Source of the DNA: Macrobrachium rosenbergii | Taxonomy: Eukaryota; Arthropoda; Malacostraca; Decapoda; Palaemonidae | Reading direction: 5' to 3' | DNA: 64,000 nt | Assembly (NCBI RefSeq): GCF_040412425.1 | Contig: NC_089782.1 | Location: 26,757,376-26,821,375, forward strand | Shown: positions 24,400-37,837 of the stretch, piece after piece | Layout: every line of letters starts with the position of its first letter | Position numbering within the stretch: position 1 is the stretch's first letter | Translations under genes and position numbers: made by a program | Notes under the pieces: model-generated | What the model was told of the DNA's origin: nothing | Databases searched by the model: none | The model's input: the letters and a program-made list of their open reading frames with translations, nothing else

Positions 24400-24745
24400 C
24401 CAATAAGGCGTTTGCAGACGGAAGAGTAGGCGCAGAGAGAGGAAAGCTGAGATCGTGAAGGGAGGAAGGGTCTGAGGAAAGAGGAAAGAAAAGGTAGAAA
24501 GAAGAAAGAGCATGAATAAGAAAAGGAAGAGAGAGAGGTGCGCTAAAGAAAATGATAAAAAGAAAGAGAGGTCCTCTTTACGAAGGGAAGGAGAGAAAGG
24601 CCAATAAGTAGTGTTAGGAGGAGGGAAAGAAGCAGGCTATTTCAGAAGCAGGAGAAAGGAGAAGAGAAGAAATGTATGAAGGAGGAGGATGAGCAGGAAT
24701 AAAGGAAGGAAACCAGAAAAGACTGGAAAAAGAGGCAAGAGGGTT
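24400..24745 (+). other. Irregular purine-rich segment
   Basis: About 345 bp heavily biased to A and G on the plus strand (for example AGGGAGGAAGGGTCTGAGGA) and not periodic. It follows the (GA)n at 24277-24341 and may be a decayed expansion. Confidence 0.7.
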
Positions 24746-25110
24746 TTAAAGAGGCTGCAACACTCGAAAGATTTTCTGACTAGTGCCGCTGTGCTATTGA
24801 ATTATTGGAACATTTTTCTTATTAATCACTTGTTCATTACTTTTATCTGTTTCTCTCGATTCTTGTTGCCATTTAGTAGAAAGAGGTAGATGAGAACAAG
24901 GACAAATAGAAACAAAATACTAAAACACTAAATGAAGTAAGAATATGGAGGAAAGTCTGCACATTTCTCTGCCTTATCGACGGCGCCTCCCCTCCATCTT
25001 TCGTTAGCTCGATCCCATAAGAAAGCTTTTATCCGGATCCGCCGAAGATAAAAGAAAAAGTATAACTGTAGAGAAATATAGTATTACGGTCCGCGGTAAA
25101 AGGTAATTGG

Positions 25111-25113
<3 letters not shown>

Positions 25114-25163
<50 letters not shown>
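25114..25163 (+). repeat. (GA)n microsatellite
   Basis: 25 units. Confidence 0.97.
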
Positions 25164-25169
<6 letters not shown>

Positions 25170-25775
25170 TTTAAGAAAATTAAACTCTAATGACGGAATC
25201 GCTCTAGTGAGTGCCTTCTTATGGAAATAATGAAATAAAACTATTTTCCTTTTATATGTATATGTAACGTGTGTGTGTGTGTGTACTGGAGCAGACGTAA
25301 ATAAATATTTATACACAAAAATATATTTGACTCGTATCGATTTTTTTTTTCAGTTCAACTCACCCCTCCTGACCTTTTTAACAAACAAGTATTGGGTAAA
25401 GTTCATATTTAATTCTGGTAAAATTCCGAAATGAAAAAAAAAAAATAACCGTTAATTTCAGCTGCACATTCATTAGTGTAATTGTTATGGAAGTGAGTTC
25501 CACGATCGGTTTTGAAAGCGCCCTGAAATCCCGGACGGGAATTTTGTTTTAATCCGGATTAATTGGACAATTAAAACTTCAACAATTAAACAGTGCCAAT
25601 GTTACGAGGGGGGTATCTGTCCCCCGATAGTTATGGTTTGGGAAACTGTAATAAACTGCCTGAAGGAGACTGGGATCAATGAATCCACTGGAAGTTACAA
25701 TCAGATGCCGTCTTATCCTTCGTCTTTTCTGCTCGTTTCAATCCCCTAAGTTTTCAGTCTTTGTCTTTACCCGGT

Positions 25776-25809
<34 letters not shown>

Positions 25810-26285
25810 CGGGTTGCTGCTTTGTTTAGCTTGGGATGTGAAACGAGAGTAGGACGGGGTGGGGCCCGTTCATAAACACCCAAGTACTGCTTTCTCTTGC
25901 GCATTATTTTGCAGTCTTGGGCATTGAGCGTTAGACCTTGATAAAATGAACAATGTTTTCCGTCAGGTTTTTAACACCTGTATGTTATTCCTTTAGTTCA
26001 AACATGTCACGTTGATGTTTTTTTATGAGGATGGGCATATCGTTTGGCCATTTGAACCTACATAACGACATTTTGTCGTTATAGAGGTCGAAAATGTGAG
26101 TATTATGTAGGAGTTACGCATCTCACAAATGGGATGCCGTTTTCCTTTTATATAACTTTTTTTTTTTAAGGCGAACCAAGTAGTTGAAGTCTATTTAAAC
26201 TTGGTGATAGCGGATATCGTTTACGTGTAAATGCTCATCATATAAGTCTTTTACAGATTTCGTCGTTTGACCTACTAGTGCAGAA
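25164..26285. other. Unassigned sequence
   Basis: Nothing recognised apart from the (TG)n at 25777. The head-like inverted copy begins at 26286. Confidence 0.5.
25777..25809 (+). repeat. (TG)n with CG variants
   Basis: TGTG passing into GCGCGCGTGTG, a potential Z-DNA former. Confidence 0.8.
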
Positions 26286-26344
26286 AACCCATACGGCCAA
26301 CAAGTGAGGTATAAGTTATACCTCACTTGTTGGCCGTGTGGGTT
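26286..26344. repeat. 59-bp near-perfect palindrome at a SINE-A head
   Basis: The arms 26286-26314 and 26316-26344 are 29 bp each with a single mismatch and a 1-nt loop at 26315. The right arm runs into the tRNA-like head of the SINE-A at 26345, so the left arm is an inverted copy of the start of that SINE. Confidence 0.9.
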
Positions 26345-26539
26345 AAGGCGTCACTGTAGTCCTGAGTTCTTGTCTTTCGTTGGTTCGAGCCCATGGGACG
26401 ACGAACTTATTATCAACTAAAAAATTCCCCTTCGGTAACATATATGAAAATATATTATTTCCGAGGTAGAGCGAATTGGATATTAAAGGACGTTTGTAAC
26501 TTAATGCTTGTATATGAATCACGGTGATGTGATAAAAAG

Positions 26540-26541
<2 letters not shown>
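26345..26541 (+). mobile_element. SINE-A copy ending in (TA)n
   Basis: The tRNA-like head begins GGCCGTGTGGGTTAAGGCGTC (about 26332 on, inside the palindrome), with a good B box GGTTCGAGCCC at 26382-26392. The body contains TTCCCCTTCGGTAAC and the tail ATCACGGTGATGTGATAAAA, which leads into (TA)n at 26542. It is more diverged than the 12.7 and 53.3 kb copies but shares the order head, CCCCTTCGGT block, TTTGTA, GTATATxAATCAC, GATAAAA, (TA)n. Confidence 0.72.

Positions 26542-26611
<70 letters not shown>
26542..26611 (+). repeat. (TA)n at the 3' end of SINE-A
   Basis: 35 pure units directly after the SINE tail. Confidence 0.97.
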
Positions 26612-26613
<2 letters not shown>

Positions 26614-26975
26614 TAGAGGTTTCCTCTGAAAGAATGATGGAAGAAGCCGCGTTCATGTAGCAATCCCAGATTTTGCAAACCTCGTATACGAACTCATTTG
26701 TAGTTTACCAAATGAACACACTCGCATGCAATTTCGACTTTTACTTTAATAAACTTCATGAACGTAGCCATTAATACCATACTTACATATATAATATCAC
26801 AACCATCATGAACTAACAAATTGCTCTTCGGCTTTACAAATCTAATGAACGCACCATCAAGCCCTTTCAAATTTGTGTTGACGGACTTAATGAACGCACC
26901 GCACTCACGCTCAATAGATCTGATTTTGCAAATTAATGAAATTGCTCGCTTTTGCTTTCGCGCTCACTTATCAGA

Positions 26976-26980
<5 letters not shown>

Positions 26981-27016
<36 letters not shown>
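26981..27016 (+). repeat. (GA)n microsatellite
   Basis: 18 units. Confidence 0.95.
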
Positions 27017-27018
<2 letters not shown>

Positions 27019-27498
27019 TGGTCGGGTTTTGAATGAGATACGTTTTTATCCGCGGTCGTTGATATCGGTTTAATTAATTTACGGCGCATTAGTTTATTTA
27101 AGTAATGAATGGTTATGAATGAGATTCATCTGCAGACTTAATGAACGTACCCACAAGGATGGGAATTTGAAGTTTTTTTTGCTTTAAATACAGCATTGCT
27201 GTGATGATTGCAGGCATTGTAAGCAGAAAATTATTGTATGTATGCATGTATGTTGGTATGCATGTATGTGTATGTGTAAAACGTGCGTATACCTTTACGC
27301 ATATACGAATAAGATGACCGAGTGTAAGCAAACAAGCAAGCCTTTCCTCATACGCATGTGCGTATGTTGCTTTAATGTGTGTTCTTAATGCTGCTGCATA
27401 AGGTAGGTCTAAGACGTTAGTAGACGGTATATCGTGACCAACAAATTAAGTCGTCACACTTGTTTGACTTACTGTCTTCTGTCTCTGGAACAGCTACC

Positions 27499-27734
<236 letters not shown>

Positions 27735-28126
27735 CTCTTAGAAGATATTTCTCTTGTGTTGCTAGACGTTGTCAGCCACATGCCATTTCAGTGACTGCGA
27801 CCGCCAACAATTGACTAACTGCTAAGTAAAACATATTTCTTTATTTGCGCGGGTAGATTATAAATTATGTATACCTCCGGGATTATACTAGAAATATAAC
27901 GTATTGGTACTCGAACGTCCATTCTAAACAGTTCCTTATACGTCTTTCTTCCATTTCAATAAGGGTTCAAAATAGCTGTCATTCTTTCATTATCCTCCGC
28001 TCTCACTCATCCACCGCCTGTCGCTGTCTCTCCTTTTCGCCGCTTGTGGCGACAAGACTGGTCGCTGAGAAGGAGCCATGCCCTTTACTAAAAGTGCCCA
28101 GATGTATTGCATTTTGGCCCATCGTA

Positions 28127-28130
<4 letters not shown>

Positions 28131-28190
<60 letters not shown>
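28131..28190 (+). repeat. (CT)n microsatellite
   Basis: 30 units. Confidence 0.97.
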
Positions 28191-28193
<3 letters not shown>

Positions 28194-28912
28194 CTTATTT
28201 TTTCTCTATTATTTTTGTTTTCGCTCCAACTGCAGTAAATTTCAAAATGGCAGTATGTTCCCAGTTCACATCTGAGTCATTATTTTTGCCAATAGCAGAA
28301 ATCGCCTGAAGATGTGTGTGTGTTTTGCGGGGGGTGGAGGTTTGTAATGGCGGGCCGAGAGAATGTAAGTTATGACCAAGATTAATTTTGTTTTTAGGTC
28401 TATAGCCATTCAAGGGGCATAATTCCTCGTTACATACTCATTTATAAATATATTTTAATATTTTTATTTGCATTTGCGTATTCATATTTTGAATAAGTCT
28501 CTTGACTGGCGTCACCAACCCGTTTAGACAACAGTGGGTCTGGAAGTAATGTAAAAAAAGCGGATCATCATGATACGTCAGTTGTTGCTGGCATTTAACC
28601 TACCATGCCACCCAGATGAGGACCTGGTGACATGAGTCGACTAGCATCTTGTATACTGTATGAACACCATGTGTACAGATGCTGTATGGTCCATCTTTTC
28701 TATGTAGAAGTAATGAAAAAAGAACAGTTAACCGTTTAGGGAGAAGTCTATGGAATTGTCAGAACCATAGCCTTCACCAGCCCAGGCCCGAAGGAGAGGG
28801 ATGAACAACAGACCTGTCTCTTGAGAAAGAGAAAGAGAAGCTGCTTTGCTGTAAGGGGAAGTAGGATCAAGAAGAGCACCAAGGTCAACGGGGTCACTAA
28901 CCAGGTGATTTG

Positions 28913-28982
28913 CCACTGATTCAAACCTACGGAGGAGGGAGGCCGGGCCACTGATTCAAACCTACGAAGGAGGGAGGCCGGG
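28913..28982 (+). repeat. 35-bp unit, two tandem copies
   Basis: The unit begins CCACTGATTCAAACCTACG and ends GGAGGGAGGCCGGG. The copies 28913-28947 and 28948-28982 differ at one base, so the duplication is recent. Confidence 0.95.
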
Positions 28983-29136
28983 AAAGGAAGAAAGCAACCA
29001 GAAGCTAAGACCAGTATAATTCAGAAAAGCTACGGATGAAGCCAAAATAAATCTTTCCTGACCAGGATGAGGAAACATGCTTTGCAGATTTAATTATTTG
29101 CACAACGTAATATCTCCAATACAAGTTTTTATATTA

Positions 29137-29160
29137 TTTATTTATTTATTTATTTATTTG
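29137..29160 (+). repeat. (TTTA)n
   Basis: Six tetranucleotide units. Confidence 0.85.
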
Positions 29161-29422
29161 AAGGCTGCGACATTTGGCAAACTTGCAAGATAAAATTTAG
29201 ATCTTTGCAAGATAAGTGCTAATAGAGTATTATTTTAAATAAATATATATATATATTTTTTCTTATAAGCTGCGTATCAATATACAGTATATATATAAAC
29301 TATACACTATAAGAGCTCAATTTGATATGTATGTATGTAGACATATTGTATAAAATATTAATAATGTATTTATGTAAAATTTAGATCTTTGTATGTGTGT
29401 GTATATATTCCTTTAACTCATA

Positions 29423-29803
29423 AATTTATCAACAATATGATGCTGTCATTTGCATATTTGCTCTTATTTTTATAATAAATAATTTTTATAAATAAAAAAC
29501 ATTTTACAGTTCACTTTATATTCAATATATATACAATATATATAATTTATAAAAAATCAACAAATATGTCACAATATTTTATGTATATATATATATATAT
29601 ACTATGTATACACACATATACACATATCCATATATTGATAGTATATACTATTATATATATACACACTATATATCTGTATATTTACAAGATAAATCTGTAA
29701 AATGTGTTAAATTTTTAAATTTTACTGCAACTCATGCCGTTATGTATAGAATTTTATCAACATGATGATGCTGTCATTTGCATATCTGCTCTTATCTTGA
29801 TAA
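29423..29803 (+). repeat. About 50-bp direct repeat pair
   Basis: 29423-29475 and 29750-29803 share ATTTATCAACAxxATGATGC, TGTCATTTGCATATxTGCTC and TTATxTTxATAAT. A second pair, AAAATTTAGATCTTTG, occurs near 29193 and 29377, so the segment looks like a worn tandem duplication. Confidence 0.8.
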
Positions 29804-30101
29804 TTCTGGGGGTTCTAGGTCAACCCCTACCCTTCTTTTTTCAGACACTTTCCTTACGTTCTCAAATTTGCATTTTTATTTTTTGTTGCGTTATTGAAAT
29901 ATCTCCGCGTTGTTGTGTGATTTTATTTATTTAAATTTTCTCAATTGATTGTTAATTTTTCTCTCATTGTCTCTGTTTTTTTGTTACTTCATTTATTTGC
30001 CTATTCATGGTACTCCGCAGGCTTTCACTTATCGTTCATCATTACCTAAATTATTAGTATAATTAGATTAACTCCGTAATGCTCAACTTTGATATTTGAT
30101 C

Positions 30102-30103
<2 letters not shown>

Positions 30104-30149
<46 letters not shown>
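30104..30149 (+). repeat. (CT)n microsatellite
   Basis: 23 units. Confidence 0.96.
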
Positions 30150-30151
<2 letters not shown>

Positions 30152-30869
30152 CTCGCCGTCCTCACGTACATGGTCACTGCCTCTTCACCCAAGTTTCCAG
30201 ACTCCTGGCTTTACATCACATGATTCCTCTCAGACCTGTGCCCTCCTCCCCCCCTCCCCCTCCTCCTAGCTCTGATACCACTTTAGCGGGAATGATTAAG
30301 ACGAGAGATCTTAGACTTATGATTTATTAACAAACGACAGTGATATTAATATGGTTTGCTGACCAGTCAGCGGCCAGGAAATTTATATAGTAACTAACAG
30401 ACCAATAGTGCACATGCATTTGATTTTAGACTTTATGTCTTTTGTGTATATGAAATTTATGTCTTCTGAATATATGAAAACCAGGCGTGTCGCGGAAGTG
30501 TTGCTATCCTCGACTCCATCTTGCTAATATAAGGAGCGAGACGCGGGAAGTGGCTGTCCGCGAGCAGGTGCGCTGCAGGTGGCGACAGACTGTCGGCAAA
30601 GCGTGGGAAACTTCCGGGGCACACTACCATAGCAGTACTACTTCCGCTGTCGGCGTAGCATCTATGTGCCACAAAGTTCAGCCTTTCCCGAGGATTTAGC
30701 GGCTTCTTTTCTCCCAGTAATGGCTGTATTATCCCCACAGCAGCAGCAATCTCTTCTTCGGCTTTTATTTAGAATGCGTTCCTTGATGATGGCGCCGTCG
30801 ACAGGTGGAAGTCGTTAGGACGGATGAAAACCCGGGAAAAGGAAAGAGTCGGGAGGGTTTTCTGGGTGG

Positions 30870-30988
30870 GACGAGTTGGTTGATGGTATGAGATCGTTGA
30901 TGGGACGAGTTCGCTGATGGGACGAGTTGGTTGATGGGACGAGTTAGTTGATGGGACTAGTTGTTTGATGGGATGAATTGGCTAGAGG
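30870..30988 (+). repeat. 17-bp minisatellite, about seven units
   Basis: Unit GACGAGTTGGTTGATGG with variants. Units 1, 3, 4 and 5 are close to identical, while units 2, 6 and 7 have drifted. It lies in a G-rich, T-rich strand context with no reading frame reason for a 17-bp period. Confidence 0.92.
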
Positions 30989-31582
30989 AACGAATTGTCG
31001 TTATACTCATTTTCCCATATTTTTCTAGAAGGAAGAAGATTTAATTGCCTTACGTCCATTTAGGTATATAGAGACAAATTAATCGTTGTGGTTTGGGAAA
31101 GGTCAGAGTGTCGCAAATTTCATCAGTCCTTTATCTTGACAGAGCGGCATTTAAGGAAGTTGATAATTTTTTTCTTTGGGCAGCACGATTTACCTGAGGA
31201 AAACAAAAGCAGGGGACAGACCGTCATGCACATGCAGTGGCTGCTTTTCTCCAATAAATTCTCGGGGAAGTTAATTTTTAGTGTGATTTTCCACAAGATT
31301 CTTGTCATTTCCGTAGTTTTGTTTTCTCGTTATGAAATTCAAGACTGGACCAAACACCGACCTAAATGAAAAGATCTCCCCAGTTTTATTGATTGTTTTT
31401 TGTGGTCCTCCAAGTTTTATTTTTTGGGAGATCTTGAATCCATTTCCCGATGAATAGCTGATTTAGACTGGTCAGGTGCCTGGAAGTTTCTTTTTTTTTT
31501 TTTTAAGCGGATGTAGACTTAGATATAGATCCTTTTTCCTGCTGGGAAAAACTTGCTCCGAAGATGTGTACGTCCTTAGCCA

Positions 31583-31588
<6 letters not shown>

Positions 31589-31644
<56 letters not shown>
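31589..31644 (+). repeat. (CT)n microsatellite
   Basis: 28 units, followed by a short (CA)n. Confidence 0.97.
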
Positions 31645-31647
<3 letters not shown>

Positions 31648-33055
31648 CAGAAATACACAACACACACACACATATGTTTGTATGTTGTATTGTTGTAATA
31701 CCATAAGAAATAAGAAAAAAAAACATAATCATAGACATAGCCTTCGTTTCATCAGACTTTCCGAGACTTTGCAAAGTATTTTATATACGAGTATATATAT
31801 TTAGGTAGAAGGCTTAACGTGGCATACCTGACTATTTCTGTACTCGAACAAACAGCTTGAGGGCAAAAGAAGTTAAAAATTCCTATAATTACCGTTTAAT
31901 CTCCTCGTGAATTCCCGTTGATATACGGAGAGCATATTTGGAACGGGATAAAAAAAAAAAAGGGTTTGAAGAAGTTTGTTTTCTTAATTGCTCTCGATTT
32001 CGGAAAACTTGAGAAGTTGGAGATGAATTCCCCCAGTATTACCAGCATTTTCTTCGGTAATAACCGATATTTTCTCTAGTAAGAGAAAATTAAAGATAAT
32101 ATTTTGCAGCATTCATGTTGATAGCTGATATTCTTTGCTGCATCGTCAAAGGGTTGGTTTTGTGATTGGATTCGTTTTCCGAATGTTTTTTTTTTTTTTT
32201 TTTTTTGCATTCCCACGGAACGTCCTTTTCTTTTCTGCTCGTATTCTGTTTATGTGATGCATGATTGTCTTCTCTTCTCAAGAATTATGGAGGTTTGGTC
32301 TCTCTTCATCTTATGCCTTTTCCTCTCCTGTCGTTTTTGTCGAAAATTTCCTTTGGTCTCTTATTTTTACTTTCGCTTTTACGCTATTTTCCATGAAAGG
32401 TTAGTCTTTTAATTCTACTTCTTATAGTTTCGTTCTTTTAGCGAAAGATTCCCATTTCTTCATTCTTCGTCTCGTTAATTTTAATCAAGACATTAATGTT
32501 TTCATTCCAGTTCGTTACAGTTTTCTCTGTTAAGTCCACGAAATACTAAAAGGTTTTTTGGTGTCTGAGTTTTTTTCCTAATAAGTCTGTTTTTTTCTTT
32601 TTGTTGAATCCCTTGTGAACATATGTTCGCGTTCATTTTTCATGATGCTGTTTACAGGACGTATGATCTTTCCAGTCTTTCATGAAACAGTAGGAAAAGT
32701 ATAAAGCTGTAAAATCTGCAAGAAAAAAAAAAATACTCTCATCTCGCACAAAACAATGAGGCCATTTGGAAATGATTGCTGCGATTATATTCCGTTTTTC
32801 CTGAGGTTCAGTACGAGAGTTATCGAAATGTTGACAAAACTAATGAATTAAAAACGTGCATTTACCTGTCTCTTGACTGGGCAAGTAAGCTGATTATATG
32901 TAACAGCTGATTGGATCGCAAGATGTATTTGCAGATGTATTTGTTGACAAATACACACATCAAGAAATGCAAACATATACACATATCAACAGGCACAAAA
33001 ATCCTGGATATTTCGGTGTCAGACAGACAAGTTTTTTTTGCTTGATAAGTGTAGA

Positions 33056-33058
<3 letters not shown>

Positions 33059-33128
<70 letters not shown>
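33059..33128 (+). repeat. (CT)n microsatellite
   Basis: About 34 units. Confidence 0.97.
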
Positions 33129-33130
<2 letters not shown>

Positions 33131-33412
33131 AGCTATCGTAATCATTGCAGTGGTATAGACTTGAATAGCAAGTTTCAAGAAGAAGAGATTTGAAACGCGT
33201 CGCAAGTTTTAATTTCTCAGATGGGCGACTGAAGCTGAAGTTGTAGCTCAAGATCAGCGAGCCTTGAAAAACTCCCGAAGGAGTCTTTGAGACCCTCGTT
33301 CGGAGACCTGCGTAATTCCTCCTCGGAAGAACAACTTCGGGTGTAATTTTGTCTGTAATTCTTCGTTTTATGCTCAATTCTGTGTGTGAGTTTCCGAAAG
33401 GCGATCATATGC

Positions 33413-33413
<1 letters not shown>

Positions 33414-33458
<45 letters not shown>
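33414..33458 (+). repeat. (TG)n microsatellite
   Basis: About 22 units, ending in TTTTCGCGCG. Confidence 0.95.
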
Positions 33459-33462
<4 letters not shown>

Positions 33463-34392
33463 GCGCGATGAGTTAGCGAGAAGAAATGGGATGCCTTTGA
33501 AGACGATTTTCTGCTTAATTGCTTGAGATTACGGAGGAATGGCAAGAAGTTTGCAAGGGCTCCTTCTATTTGTGTAAATTTTTTTTTCTTCACTTGAACC
33601 CCAAAATTTTACAGTGAAATTCTTTTGTACATCGAGTATGGGGCTGTGTTGAGGAGGTGGTGGTGCGGGGAGACACTTTTAAGACCTATTTGAATCAAAT
33701 TTTATTCTGCTAGGATTTATCAAAAATCCATCCTTTCGCTATGGTAATTAGCATGTGTATAACGACGGTTTACGGGGTTCTTTTGTTCATTTTTTTATGA
33801 TTAGTTTGGTATATTTTAGCTTCTTGCCTGTCCGTTCACAGCCCCTATTCATCGGAAATGTGCTTTGGCCGCGTTCGTTTCTAAAATCATGACTTTGACT
33901 TAATTAGTACTGGAAACATTCATCATATACCTCGCACCTCGCTGACGGCATCGCCAGACGGCGTCACGTCCTTCTCTCCAGCCCCATTTTCCCCTCATGT
34001 TCATTTCTCGAGTCTTCTCAAGAAAAGCAGAATCTTCATTTTCTGCTGCTTAATATTAGTCCTGAAGTGCGCCGAGAAAATCTCAATTCCAGTTTTATGA
34101 CTCATCCATCAAAGGCATCTGCCAGTACTTGATAATTGCTGAGGCGCGAAGTCGAATTTTATGTTGTCTTCATGAGTTTCCGATTTTATACTTACTGCTT
34201 TGAAATAACGGGCCTGTTCATTGCGAAGGTGTTCCTGGATATTTCATAGCTTTCGTCATTTAGACATGCCGGGTGTCTGCAAGGTATCTATACGCTAGAA
34301 AGGAAGGCTGATTGAAGGGAAATGTTTATTATTAGTATTTTTTATTGACAATTAGAGCACCGTGTGCTATATCTTGAAATGGTTAAAAAGTT

Positions 34393-34394
<2 letters not shown>

Positions 34395-34473
<79 letters not shown>
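34395..34473 (+). repeat. (TA)n microsatellite
   Basis: About 39 units. Neither flank resembles SINE-A or either PLE. Confidence 0.96.
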
Positions 34474-34478
<5 letters not shown>

Positions 34479-34717
34479 ATTAAACAAAACTTAATTTTAT
34501 TTCGCTGATACTGTTTTCCGAAATGATAATGACCCGCGCTAAGATAATGTTTGCAACAGAGTGAACAGGAAAACAAAGAGACCACTAGCAAAGCGATTAC
34601 ACATAGCAATAGCAAAACCTTCCCTCTCTTGTCCTGTGGCTCACGGCACAGCTCTCTGATTGCTCATTTAGCCTGGACCCCTTTGACTCATTTTATTCCT
34701 CTTCCCTGTCATATGTC

Positions 34718-34719
<2 letters not shown>

Positions 34720-34786
<67 letters not shown>
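34720..34786 (+). repeat. (CT)n microsatellite
   Basis: About 33 units. Confidence 0.97.
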
Positions 34787-34792
<6 letters not shown>

Positions 34793-35344
34793 TTCATTTA
34801 ATTCACTTTCTCGTGTCCCGTTCATCTGGTAATCTGCTGATCCCTGTGGGCAAAGTTCTCGTCAGTTATATGATTGTGTTCCTGTCCGTATTCCTGCCTT
34901 TGTGTTTCGATGTATGCATCCATATTCCTAAGTAAATTTCTCACTAATTCGAAATGCATTTTGTTTCTATATAAATGCAATTTACTGACACACAAATGTT
35001 CATAAGCAAATGCACGTGTACTGCTGTGTATTTTAAAGTTAATATTCTTAATACTATGTCGAGACAACTTTATTAAAAAAACAACTGCTGAAATGATAAT
35101 TAATATCGGACATTGTTATTTCCTGACTTTTTGTTTTCTTCTTCTTTTTCAATGAAGTCACTTATTCACTCAGTCGTATTGCTGGTGGGGTGTTTTGACG
35201 GCGAGTTTTGAATCCTCAAGCAGTTAATCAAGAGTCTTTGACACCTGTTGAACCAATATCAGTCCTTTGCAAAAGCCAGAAATTACTGCACAAAGAAAAT
35301 AAGCTTAATCTTTTCTTTCAATGGATACAAGGTGTCACTGGGAA

Positions 35345-35346
<2 letters not shown>

Positions 35347-35418
<72 letters not shown>

Positions 35419-35501
35419 GGGGAAGGGACTGATTGAGTTATCATTCTTGTTACGACAGATGTACATCAGCTGTTTTGATATGCGAGACAAAGAACGAGGC
35501 C

Positions 35502-35566
<65 letters not shown>
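35347..35566 (+). repeat. Two (CT)n tracts
   Basis: 35347-35416 and 35507-35566 separated by 90 bp of non-duplicated sequence; a (TG)n follows at 35755-35780. Confidence 0.96.
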
Positions 35567-35569
<3 letters not shown>

Positions 35570-36237
35570 CCCCAGAGGCACCGCGCGTCCACTACGCTGT
35601 ATTCAGGAGACATCCCTCTTATAATGTGGACATTAGACTGCTACGTGCCTTTCTCTTTCTGTAGAGCCTCTAATCATTTTCACTTAGATGCAACATATGT
35701 TTTCTTGGTGTTTGCGCATGCGTGGTTGAGATTGGGTCAGGGTGTGTGGGTGTTTGTGTGTGTGTGTGTGTGTGTGTGTGGTGTTGCTTATATTTGAAAT
35801 CTGCTTATGAAAGTTAAATTGTTTGTTTGTTTACATTGATTTAGTTCGAAAACCTTGGATGATAGAGCGATAGTGACCTACTTACATTTGTTATACACTG
35901 TAAAAGATATAAATATTAACTTGAATTTATAACATTACTTGTTAATAACAAAAGCACGCAAACACGCATGCAGTATCAGAGTTCAGAGGTCCACAACATG
36001 GTGCTTCTCACCTTCAGCGCTTCACCACACTTCAGTCAATAGCGCGTGTTGGTAATAGTTTCGTGATTTGCTGATGAAAAACTTTATTTTTCTTAATATA
36101 TTTTTAGTATCATTGTTGCACTATGATGCTCGGCTCAGTTAATTTATGAAAACCTTCTCATTTGTTTAATATTTGGACGAACTTTTATTTTATCTTTCCT
36201 TTAGGGGAGAAATCTTTCTTAAGTTTTAATTTTTTCT

Positions 36238-36585
<348 letters not shown>

Positions 36586-36970
36586 CCGGTTGTTAGTCAT
36601 CTTTACTCAATTTACTTGTGTCACAGTATAAAACGACATGAAAGCGCTCTGCATCCAGGGGCTCAGCGTACCAATCATCTGCACTCGGATACATTTTTAT
36701 AAGCTGGCAAACGTGTGACTGAGGATATAAAAGCATATGGATATACAGAGTGCTAGTGGATTGGTGATATCCAGACGATATCACGTCGACGTCTCATGAA
36801 TGTGAGGTGGAGGGGGGGGGGAGTAATGGATGAATTTCTGTGCTTTTGTATCATTTTTTTTATTAAAGCGTTAAAATACGTGATCACGGCTTTAAAAAGC
36901 TCAGTCTTCTAAATCGCATCCCTCTCTTCATTTGATTTTTGTTTTTGTTCTTTTTTTTTATCTGCAGTGA

Positions 36971-37150
<180 letters not shown>

Positions 37151-37599
37151 GCAATGAGGATATATATAGAGAGAAACACGATTCAGCCTTATTCACTTTT
37201 AGTTCCTGCCTTAATTGTTATAAGGCAATTTTGTATCAAATGGCTGAGCTTATTTTAACTTTCGTTGAGTGTGATGTAAGTTTACGTAGCTGTTGTTCTT
37301 CCATTATTTAGGCTTTGATTGGCTTAGTTGTATTTCATAACGTACAATTCCTTTGGGATTACCTTCCACGTTTAGTTGCCTTTTGTTTGTGTGTGTGGAT
37401 TGAGATTTAAATGACTATTCCAGGTATTTCGTATATGATTTATTTCATGCGTAATATTAGCTGTATTTTGGATGTATAAGCCTTATTTCCCATTTTCTAT
37501 ACTTTTTTCTGGTTGCAGATTCTAAACAACAGCCTTCACTGATTGTCCATTCACCAGTAAACAAAAATTTGTATATCTCTCACGATGCATGACTTTGAT

Positions 37600-37837
37600 T
37601 CTCCCCATCTTGAGACTCTTCTTCCTGAGTCTCTCATCCCGCCGGAAGACAGACTCGGGACTCAAGTCTCGAGAGGAAATTCGCTCTAAGATGCTCTGAT
37701 GTATTGCGGTAATCACTTGATCTGGACGTAAGACCTCATTCCCTCAAAGATGACCTTTCCTAAGAGGATCAGGCGCATTACATGAGGCATTTTTCGCGTC
37801 TGGCCTTTGCAAGCACGCATGAAAATGCAGTTATCGT

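Larger units (their letters stand above)
29804..33058. other. Mostly unassigned sequence
   Basis: Apart from the listed tracts and minisatellite, 30480-30700 is a GC- and CpG-rich island with overlapping frames on both strands (minus 93 codons, plus 70). No domain is recognised; it might be an exon or promoter of an unseen gene. Confidence 0.4.
33129..36237. other. Unassigned sequence between microsatellites
   Basis: 33180-33330 and 33900-34100 are slightly GC-richer. Nothing else beyond the listed repeats. Confidence 0.5.

Noticed and set aside
34395..34473. A further PLE or SINE-A end at this (TA)n
   Set aside because: Neither flank matches the 3' ends seen at 13.8, 16.5, 26.5 or 53.2 kb, so not every (TA)n is retroelement-linked.
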